Of a stretch of DNA of 5,007 nt, positions 1 to 5,007 are shown piece by piece (position 1 is the first letter of the stretch; every line of letters starts with the position of its first letter). The stretch covers positions 1-5,007 of the forward strand of contig QGUY01000283.1 in assembly GCA_003242315.1 (NCBI GenBank), given 5' to 3'. Both the position numbers and the translations under genes were made by a program. The notes beneath the pieces were generated by a model. It searched no databases. It was not told the DNA's origin and saw nothing but the letters and a program-made list of their open reading frames with translations. Origin of the DNA: Bacteroidota bacterium (GTDB taxonomy: Bacteria > Bacteroidota > Bacteroidia > Cytophagales > Cyclobacteriaceae).

Positions 1-906
1 GGAAACGGGATTTTGTGCGGTTTCGGGGGGCTGGGAATGTGTATAAGGGGCAAAACCATGGGATGGGAGTGGGCGTTCATCCTCACCGGGGCGATCGGCT
101 TGATCTGGTTGCTCTTCTGGTCTCAATCATATAAGAGCCCCGCCGAAAAACTGGCCGAGAACAAACTCACACAGGCGGAATACGACTATATCCACAGTGA
201 CAAGGATGAAGTTGCTGCCGAAGCTGCTTCGACGGAGAAGGTGTCGTGGTTCCGCTTGCTGGGATATCGGCAAACCTGGGCATTCTTTTTCGGAAAATTT
301 CTGACAGACCCGATCTGGTGGTTTTTCCTCTTCTGGTTGCCTGCGTTTCTCGAAGGGGAGAACGCACGACACATAGCCGAAGGACAAGATCACATGGTGA
401 TCGAATGGCCTGTAGCCGTGGCAGTAGTCTACATCGTATCAACTTTTGGAAGCATCCTTGGAGGATGGCTTCCGAAGAGGTTTATCAACAGTGGAATGGA
501 TGCAAACAAGGCCCGGAAAACTGCGATGTTCATTTACGCGCTGTTTCCTCTCTGCGTGTTGTTTGCATCTACGCTCGGGGAAATCAATACGTGGCTTGCC
601 GTGGCAACGATATCTATCGCCACGGCTGCGCACCAGGCCTGGTCGGCGAACATCTTCACAACTGTATCCGACATGTTCCCGAAAAAGGCAGTAGCGTCAG
701 TCACTGGCATTGGAGGCATGGCCGGAGCATTTGGAGGTATTCTGATCGCGTGGTCAGCCGGTCTTCTGCTGAAGCATTTTACGCAGCTCGGTCAGCTTGA
801 AAAGGGATATGCCATCCTGTTCGTGGTTTGCGGCATTGCCTATCTCGTCGCCTGGCTCGTCATGCACCTTTTCGCCCCGAAGTTCAAGAAGATTACAGAT
901 CTATAA
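1..906 (+). CDS. MFS transporter, hexuronate/ACS (ExuT-like) family, 5'-truncated
   Basis: This is the C-terminal part of an inner-membrane major facilitator superfamily carrier. The frame is open from base 1 to the TAA at 904-906 (301 codons), so the true start lies left of the window; the internal TTG/ATG codons near the edge are not starts. Numbering from base 1, GWEWAFILTG opens TM6 (about residues 22-41). A cytoplasmic central loop (42-88) follows, then TM7-12 at about 93-115, 135-155, 174-190, 196-213, 232-258 and 270-291. The stretches AHQAWSANIFTTVSDMFPKK and VTGIGGMAGAFGG are signatures I recognise from the ExuT-like branch of the anion:cation symporter family, which imports hexuronates or related sugar acids with protons. 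The exact substrate cannot be read from the sequence. The first ~19 codons, where TM5 should lie, lack the usual NSG..GA..AP pattern and look too short, so there may be a sequence error, deletion or edge artefact. The gene ends convergently against the DUF748 gene. Confidence 0.85.
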   Translation, partial: GNGILCGFGGLGMCIRGKTMGWEWAFILTGAIGLIWLLFWSQSYKSPAEKLAENKLTQAEYDYIHSDKDEVAAEAASTEKVSWFRLLGYRQTWAFFFGKFLTDPIWWFFLFWLPAFLEGENARHIAEGQDHMVIEWPVAVAVVYIVSTFGSILGGWLPKRFINSGMDANKARKTAMFIYALFPLCVLFASTLGEINTWLAVATISIATAAHQAWSANIFTTVSDMFPKKAVASVTGIGGMAGAFGGILIAWSAGLLLKHFTQLGQLEKGYAILFVVCGIAYLVAWLVMHLFAPKFKKITDL

Positions 907-910
907 TATC

Positions 911-1010
911 TATGTGATCCTATGTTTCCCCTACGTGCTCTAAGTGGTTCTCAAGACGTACAAAAGATTTTGAACCACATAGGGCACGTAGGGACACATA
1001 GGACACATTG
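911..1010. repeat. Long imperfect inverted repeat built of ~10-bp units between convergent genes
   Basis: The left arm (about 911-950) and right arm (about 972-1010) are reverse complements with few mismatches. The best-paired blocks are ggttc/gaacc next to the loop, ctacgtgc/gcacgtag in the middle and cctatg/cataGG outside. About 21 bases (951-971) form the loop. Each arm also has a ~10-base period: TATGTGATCC, TATGTTTCCC, CTACGTGCTC, TAAGTGGTTC on the left, and GAACCACATA, GGGCACGTAG, GGACACATAG, GACACATTG on the right. It begins 4 bases after the transporter stop and ends about 28 bases before the DUF748 stop, so transcripts from either side would fold into the hairpin. A role as bidirectional terminator or mRNA 3' stabiliser is inferred. 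There is no clean U-tract as in a classical intrinsic terminator. It resembles dispersed REP-like intergenic elements that I recall from Bacteroidota and other phyla. Confidence 0.8.
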
Positions 1011-1038
1011 GGGGAAAGTCTTCGGAACGCGTCGCGCT

Positions 1039-3291
1039 TCATTCATTCACGTCGAAAGTGACTTCAAACTTTGGTAACCCATCACTGGTTCTATCCGGCT
1101 CATCGACAAACGCGAAAGCCTCAGGAGGGAGTTGTTGTTCGGTGAGGAGATAGTCGCTGATCAGTTTCTTGCGATTGTTGATGATGGCTTCCATCCGGTT
1201 CGCAAGCCGGCGTCTTCCTACATAGCGCTTGCATTTTTCTATGGGCGACAGCGAGCCTTCGAACAGAAGTCTGCGATTGAGGTAGTTCACGAAAGCACTG
1301 TCGTTGATGGACAGCGCTTCGATCTCCTTCAGCTGGGCGGCATTGGGTTCTTCTTCGCGGAGCGTGTCAATCCTGAGGATGTATCGTTTTTTTGCTTCGA
1401 ATGCCGCAAGCAGGTCGAGTTCGTCAGTGGCTCCCGGCAGGTAATGCAGATTGATCCGGAGTTCCGGCTTTAGCTTCAGCACTCTGCCAAGCATATTTAG
1501 GTTACGGCGCTGTCGGTTGGTCAGCGAATCCGACAGGTAGTCAAAACTGATGGCCTTCAGATCATTTTCATCAGCATCAATGGCCTGGGCGAGCAACCGG
1601 TACGGTGATGTCGCGGCTTTTACGAGCAGGTTTTCAATAATTCCCCAAATGACCTTGCCGAGTTTGTATTCCGGATCGTTCAGGTCGCCAGAGACGGGTA
1701 TTTCCATGTTGATGTTGCCATTGACGTCCCGAAGAATCGCAACAGCCAGTCGCAACGGAAGATTGTACACGGGCTTTCTGCCGATCTTCTTCCCAACATC
1801 AATCCTTCTGATCTCCAGTTTGTTTTTGCTGTCGATGATCCGGTTGAGCACTTTTGTTTCGCTGTTGTAATAGATCAGACCATCCTGGAAGGGATGTGCG
1901 ACATAGTAATTGGAGTAAGGTGTAAACGAGGAAATTCTAACGTCCCTTATTCCGTACACAACTTCCATGTTTTCCAGGTTGTGTGGGTCGATGCTAAGGG
2001 CGGCGTCCATTAGCCCGGTCTTGTTTACGCGCGAATGCGCGACAAAATTCAGGTTGGAATTTTGGGAATTCAGAGCACCGGAACTGACGTGAAGGCTGTC
2101 CAGCCTAAAGTAAAAAGGATCCTCCAGAGTATAGTCGTTGTAGACAAAAGTCCCGTTGTTTACGACCACGCTGTCTACCGAATAGTTTTGCATTACATAC
2201 TCTTCGATGATGTCCTGAGCATAGGATACCAGCAGCCGAAAGGGATTGCTGTAGTCAATCTCGGATGTGATGGAGTCCGATGCGGTCGTCGTGTTGGTCG
2301 TATCGCGAAGCAGCCGCGTAAAGTTGTCGCCGTCGGGATAGAGTTCAAACTTTACAAAGGGGCCGTTCATTTCAAATACACCGAAGTCGTAGATCGCGCT
2401 TGCGGTGTTTAGAGAGTCGACCGAGACCAACAGCGACGAAACGCCGAGGAGCGTATCCTGCTCAGGATCGGCCAGGCGAAATTCACGGAGACCTTGTTGG
2501 CCGCTTAGCGCCACTTCCGATGGTCTGTTGAAATTCCCTGCAAGATTGAGCTGCATGGAGAGAAGCCCCTCCAGTACGCTTACATCCATTGCGTCGCGGA
2601 CGTAAGCGACGAAAGGAGAGATTTGGATATCCGTCAATGCCGACGTCAGATAGTAGTCGAGTGAATCGAGGTTCAGATCGAATACCAGGTCCATTGTGCC
2701 TCCCGTGGCCAGCCCGGTTTGCAGCTCGTAATGATGATTAGGATCATCCCAGGCGATAAGTGGGCATGTTGCTGTCAGGGGATTGAAAACGAGCTCCGAC
2801 CCAATAGACTTTTCACGATAGTGGATCATCGCGCTGTCGATGCGAAGATTTTCGAGACGATACCGCGCTGGACCTTCTTCATCAGGCGGAGCGCCCGTAG
2901 TATCGGCGGCTGTGAAACGTTCGATGAGGTCGTCGAAGTTGAAGGTGTTGCCATCCTGGTCAACGATGATGCGTGGCTTTGTCAGGCGTATCTCGGTGAT
3001 GTCGTAGTCGCCGCGCAGGAAATGCGTGAGCTCCAGGTTCGCAAACGTACTGGGTATGTGGAAAAAGGTATCGGGCCTGGCATGCTCGAACACGGTGAGG
3101 CCGTCAATCGCGACAGTGCCCTTAAAGACGTTTATGCCTATCCGGTCGACTTCGATCCTCCGGCCGGTATATTCCTCATCATAGCGTTCGATAGCCCACT
3201 CCGCTATGCGCCCCGCAAATATGACAATCACAACAACGACCGCAACAACCAGGATGAGTAACGCAAGCAATATCCTTCTGACCCATTTCAT
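1039..3291 (-). CDS. DUF748 / AsmA-like membrane-anchored envelope protein
   Basis: A 750-residue protein with one N-terminal membrane helix (about residues 7-26, preceded by basic KWVRR). The rest is predicted to lie in the periplasm. Residues 45-125 have the AsmA-type opening: RRIEVDRIGINVFKG, then KPRIIVDQDGNTFNFDDLI at 105-123. A long beta-rich middle follows (about 145-500), with many short alternating strands. Residues 511-570 carry the most diagnostic DUF748 block: LPLRLAVAILRDVNGNINM, then IPVSGDLNDPEYKLGKVIWG and a KAATSPYRLL tail. Residues 580-640 (FDYLSDSLTNRQRRNLNMLG onward) resemble the OmpA-like 'sum of distances' segment often found at the C-terminus of this family. AsmA-like proteins are linked to outer-membrane biogenesis and lipid transport between membranes; the specific role of this one is unknown. 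The ATG at 3289-3291 is chosen because it directly precedes the basic-plus-hydrophobic anchor. Only a weak purine stretch (agaga) precedes it, which is normal for Bacteroidota. The gene lies 71 bp downstream of the kinase in the same direction, so co-transcription is plausible. Confidence 0.85.
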   Translation of the reverse strand: MKWVRRILLALLILVVAVVVVIVIFAGRIAEWAIERYDEEYTGRRIEVDRIGINVFKGTVAIDGLTVFEHARPDTFFHIPSTFANLELTHFLRGDYDITEIRLTKPRIIVDQDGNTFNFDDLIERFTAADTTGAPPDEEGPARYRLENLRIDSAMIHYREKSIGSELVFNPLTATCPLIAWDDPNHHYELQTGLATGGTMDLVFDLNLDSLDYYLTSALTDIQISPFVAYVRDAMDVSVLEGLLSMQLNLAGNFNRPSEVALSGQQGLREFRLADPEQDTLLGVSSLLVSVDSLNTASAIYDFGVFEMNGPFVKFELYPDGDNFTRLLRDTTNTTTASDSITSEIDYSNPFRLLVSYAQDIIEEYVMQNYSVDSVVVNNGTFVYNDYTLEDPFYFRLDSLHVSSGALNSQNSNLNFVAHSRVNKTGLMDAALSIDPHNLENMEVVYGIRDVRISSFTPYSNYYVAHPFQDGLIYYNSETKVLNRIIDSKNKLEIRRIDVGKKIGRKPVYNLPLRLAVAILRDVNGNINMEIPVSGDLNDPEYKLGKVIWGIIENLLVKAATSPYRLLAQAIDADENDLKAISFDYLSDSLTNRQRRNLNMLGRVLKLKPELRINLHYLPGATDELDLLAAFEAKKRYILRIDTLREEEPNAAQLKEIEALSINDSAFVNYLNRRLLFEGSLSPIEKCKRYVGRRRLANRMEAIINNRKKLISDYLLTEQQLPPEAFAFVDEPDRTSDGLPKFEVTFDVNE

Positions 3292-3362
3292 ACTATCTCT
3301 GGTTGATGAATGGAATTTAGGAAAAAAATTACGGACCGTACGACCCTGACGTGATCAAATAC

Positions 3363-4724
3363 CTATGCTCTGATGTCGCCAAACCGCAGGTAAAAGCTTG
3401 TGCCTTTGCGTTCCTGGGAACTCACCTTAATGGTTCCCCCGTGGAGGCTCACAATCTGCTTGGAGAGACTTAGTCCTATACCGGAGCCGTCCTTTCTTGT
3501 TGAGAAGAACGGAACGAAGATTTCGTTGAGTTCCTTGGCGGGAATGCCTTTGCCGTTGTCACTCACCTCAATAATTACAGATCCATTGTTGGTATAGGCT
3601 GATAGTTGGATGAAAGGAGAGGGGCGGCCCTCCAGCGCGTACATGCTGTTGGTGATAAGGTTGATCAGTACCTGCTCAATAAGTGCGCGATCGAGGTGCA
3701 CAAATTCCAACCCAGGTTCCGTTTTGTATTCCAGTAATATGCCTCTTTGCGCAAGCGAATCAGACATTAATCGCTCTACAGAAGAAAACAGTTCGCGGAG
3801 ATATACGCGTTCCGGACTGGGTTTGGGAACACGTGTGAGCTTCCGGTAGGTGTCGACGAACTTCAGCAACCCTTCACTTCGTTTTTGGATCGTCTCCAGG
3901 GAGAAGCGGATGTCGGCAGCGGTTTCTTCACTGATATCGCCTGCCCGTCGTTGGGATCCGTCCGGTGAAGCAAGCAAGCCCTGCATGGTTTCGGTAAGTG
4001 AGGCGATCGGTGTCACCGAGTTCATGATTTCGTGCGTGAGGATGCGGATAAGCTTGTGCCACGCTTCGATTTCCTTTTGCTCGATTTCACTGTTAATGTC
4101 CTGGATGGTGATCAGGATACACGGCCGCTCCATAAGCTGGATCGTGCGCACATCAAGTGACACCATCCGTGTGTCTCGACCGTCCTTAAGTTCTGTCAGT
4201 TTTCTTCCGTTTCCCCCGAGTTCCTCAACCGTGCGGGCAAAATCGGGATTAAGCTGCTTCACCATGTTCCAGTTTCTCGTTCCCTGTATTCCGAGGAGCG
4301 TTTCGGCAGTGGGGTTGAAGAGCGTGATTTCGTCACGATCGGCAATAACTAAAATACCAACCTGTATTTGGCTGACCAGCGACTGTAACAAGTGAAACTG
4401 CGCCTCCCGTTGAATCTTCACCGTTTTGTAAGCCCGGATTACCTCATTCATGCTGCTTTCCAATTCCTTGAATGAAGATCCCGTAAGACCCTGCTGAAAG
4501 GTGGCGGAAAAATCCTGGTGACGTACGGCATTGAAAAGCCGCGTTAATTCACTGTTGGTCCGCCCAACGAAGTGAATCATTTCCCACACCTGAAAAATGA
4601 TCACCGCTCCCAGGATGATGTGATTGAAAATCAACCGTTCATCCCCGAAAATAAAGGCAAACGTCATTGTTGTCGCCACCAACAACAAGACGCGAAAGAT
4701 GACAAGGAGGGAGAAACGGCGCAT
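3363..4724 (-). CDS. Two-TM PAS sensor histidine kinase (NtrY-like)
   Basis: A complete 453-residue membrane sensor kinase that should autophosphorylate on histidine and pass phosphate to a response regulator. Two membrane helices (about 5-26 and 31-52) are separated by a very short loop, so there is almost no periplasmic sensor domain; sensing is probably intramembrane or cytosolic. A HAMP-like/coiled linker (54-108) leads to a PAS domain (about 108-212, containing VGILVIADRDEITLFNPTAE). The dimerisation/phosphoacceptor helix has RILTHEIMNSVTPIASL with H231 as phosphoacceptor; HEIMN fits the E-x-x-N phosphatase pattern. The ATPase domain is intact: N-box NLITNSMYAL (N355, N359), G1 DNGKGIP (D389), F-box FVPFFSTR (403-410) and G2 GSGIGLSLS (413-421). 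The start at 4722-4724 is bounded by an in-frame TGA at 4734-4736, so no longer form is possible. Kinases of this type in Bacteroidota are often paired with a sigma-54-type regulator, but none is in the window. The DUF748 gene follows after 71 bp. Confidence 0.92.
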   Translation of the reverse strand: MRRFSLLVIFRVLLLVATTMTFAFIFGDERLIFNHIILGAVIIFQVWEMIHFVGRTNSELTRLFNAVRHQDFSATFQQGLTGSSFKELESSMNEVIRAYKTVKIQREAQFHLLQSLVSQIQVGILVIADRDEITLFNPTAETLLGIQGTRNWNMVKQLNPDFARTVEELGGNGRKLTELKDGRDTRMVSLDVRTIQLMERPCILITIQDINSEIEQKEIEAWHKLIRILTHEIMNSVTPIASLTETMQGLLASPDGSQRRAGDISEETAADIRFSLETIQKRSEGLLKFVDTYRKLTRVPKPSPERVYLRELFSSVERLMSDSLAQRGILLEYKTEPGLEFVHLDRALIEQVLINLITNSMYALEGRPSPFIQLSAYTNNGSVIIEVSDNGKGIPAKELNEIFVPFFSTRKDGSGIGLSLSKQIVSLHGGTIKVSSQERKGTSFYLRFGDIRA

Positions 4725-4745
4725 AGGAGTTTGTCAATGTGCTGT

Positions 4746-4773
4746 CGTGAAGCATGCCTGTGGCCGCTTCACG
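4746..4773 (-). promoter_or_regulatory. Stem-loop in the predicted leader of the kinase mRNA
   Basis: cgtgaagc (4746-4753) and gcttcacg (4766-4773) are a perfect 8-bp inverted repeat around 12 bases. In the minus-strand RNA the 12-base interior can add a GCC/GGC mini-stem with an ACA loop. The hairpin ends about 21 bases before the kinase ATG, so it lies in the leader if transcription starts near 4799. It has no following U-tract, so it is not a classical terminator. A role in translation control or mRNA stability is inferred. Confidence 0.4.
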
Positions 4774-4805
4774 GTTGATGTTGATGTGCTAGCAAGAGTT
4801 AGGGG

Positions 4806-4813
4806 CAAATTTA
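4806..4813 (-). promoter_or_regulatory. Candidate Bacteroidota -7 promoter element (TAAATTTG) for the kinase
   Basis: The minus strand reads TAAATTTG, an exact match to the TAnnTTTG -7 consensus of the Bacteroidota primary sigma factor. It would place the transcription start near 4799 and give a leader of about 75 bases before the kinase ATG. No good -33 TTG is seen at the usual 17-23 base spacing; the nearest upstream TTG is about 32 bases away. The promoter is therefore either weak, activator-dependent, or a chance match. Its position in the only long gap upstream of the kinase supports it. Confidence 0.4.
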
Positions 4814-4824
4814 ACGCATGCGTT
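4813..4824. promoter_or_regulatory. Perfect 12-bp palindrome, possible operator
   Basis: aacgcatgcgtt is identical to its reverse complement and has no spacer. It sits immediately upstream (minus-strand sense) of the TAAATTTG element and overlaps it by one base, in the spacer between -7 and -33. A dimeric regulator bound here would directly affect polymerase. The symmetry is seen directly; the operator role is inferred, and no known binding motif is recognised. Confidence 0.35.
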
Positions 4825-4887
4825 TCTGTTTATGACGTTTTGTTTCAAGATTCCAAGTGCAATCGAAGGACAACATCAACACTTCCC

Positions 4888-4925
4888 GCGCACACCCCTT
4901 AATCCCCTAAAGGGGTCCTACGCGC
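4888..4925. repeat. Nested GC-rich inverted repeat in the intergenic region
   Basis: gcgc (4888-4891) pairs with gcgc (4922-4925), and acccct (4894-4899) pairs with aggggt (4911-4916). Inside, cccctaaagggg (4904-4915) offers an alternative short hairpin using the same right-hand block. A reverse-complement copy of its core (cctaaaggg, 4906-4914) recurs as ccctttagg at 4968-4976. No T-run follows on either strand. It could be a protein site, a leader structure for a gene to the right, or the remains of an intergenic repeat; the sequence does not decide. Confidence 0.3.
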
Positions 4926-5007
4926 CTTATCCCACGATGAACCTGCTATCTTTCCTTCTTAGCACAACCCTTTAGGCACAGACAACATAAAAACATAAGA
5001 AAAACAA

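Larger units (their letters stand above)
4725..5007. other. Intergenic region upstream of the kinase, no convincing gene
   Basis: No reading frame here has a plausible product; the one longer plus-strand frame (4624-4902) runs through the kinase start and has low-complexity, unrecognisable content. The region holds the candidate kinase promoter, palindrome, leader hairpin and nested inverted repeat listed separately. The right end (about 4980-5007) is A-rich and carries aacataa twice (4984-4990, 4992-4998). Such A-rich stretches often precede start codons in Bacteroidota, so a rightward gene may begin just outside. A weak TATCTTTC (4947-4954, one base off TAnnTTTG) could be its -7 element, but no -33 partner is evident. 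Confidence 0.5.

Noticed and set aside
246..800. 184-codon plus-strand frame overlapping the transporter
   Set aside because: The transporter frame has clear membrane helices and family motifs over the same bases; the alternative is arginine-rich and featureless.
976..1010. CRISPR-like array because of the short repeated units
   Set aside because: Units are only ~10 bases, contiguous without spacers, degenerate and mirrored in the opposite arm, so they fit an inverted-repeat element rather than CRISPR.
2719..3261. 180-codon open frame on the plus strand, antisense to the DUF748 gene
   Set aside because: It lies wholly inside a well-supported minus-strand gene, has no recognisable domain, and its composition follows the opposite-strand codons.
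3292..3362. Promoter or intrinsic terminator between the kinase and the DUF748 gene
   Set aside because: On the minus strand there is a T-run (from aaaaaaatt at about 3322-3330), but the preceding bases form no convincing stem; no TAnnTTTG match is found either.
3850..4395. 181-codon open frame on the plus strand, antisense to the histidine kinase
   Set aside because: It covers the conserved H-box and PAS region of the kinase on the other strand, is serine-rich in the way antisense frames are, and matches no family I know.
4624..4902. Possible small protein gene of 92 codons on the plus strand
   Set aside because: It starts inside the kinase coding region, its product is rich in K/R/N/T with no motif, and it spans the promoter-like elements of the kinase.

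Overview
The window reads as a chromosomal fragment of a Bacteroidota bacterium, probably from the Cytophagales side. This rests on protein style (an NtrY-like histidine kinase and a DUF748/AsmA-like protein of the kind common there), on weak Shine-Dalgarno signals, and on a TAnnTTTG-type promoter element. The placement is inferred from recognition, not from a search.

Layout: bases 1-906 (+) hold the 3' part of an MFS transporter of the hexuronate/anion:cation symporter (ExuT-like) type. It is cut by the left edge, and its first ~19 codons look abnormal. Bases 907-1038 are a convergent intergenic gap almost filled by a long imperfect inverted repeat with a 10-bp internal period. Bases 1039-3291 (-) encode a 750-residue membrane-anchored DUF748/AsmA-like envelope protein. 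After a 71-bp gap, bases 3363-4724 (-) encode a complete 453-residue two-TM, PAS-containing sensor histidine kinase. Bases 4725-5007 have no convincing gene. They hold a probable promoter for the kinase (TAAATTTG on the minus strand beside a perfect 12-bp palindrome), a hairpin in the predicted leader, and a nested GC-rich inverted repeat. An A-rich right end might be the leader of a rightward gene beyond the window.

How the parts relate: the kinase and the DUF748 gene run the same way and are close enough to be co-transcribed from the promoter near 4810. That would join an envelope-stress or nutrient sensor to an envelope protein, but nothing in the sequence proves a functional link. No response regulator is visible. 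The transporter is convergent and transcriptionally separate. No CRISPR array, tRNA, rRNA, transposase or phage gene is seen. The least explained element is the decamer-periodic inverted repeat at 911-1010.
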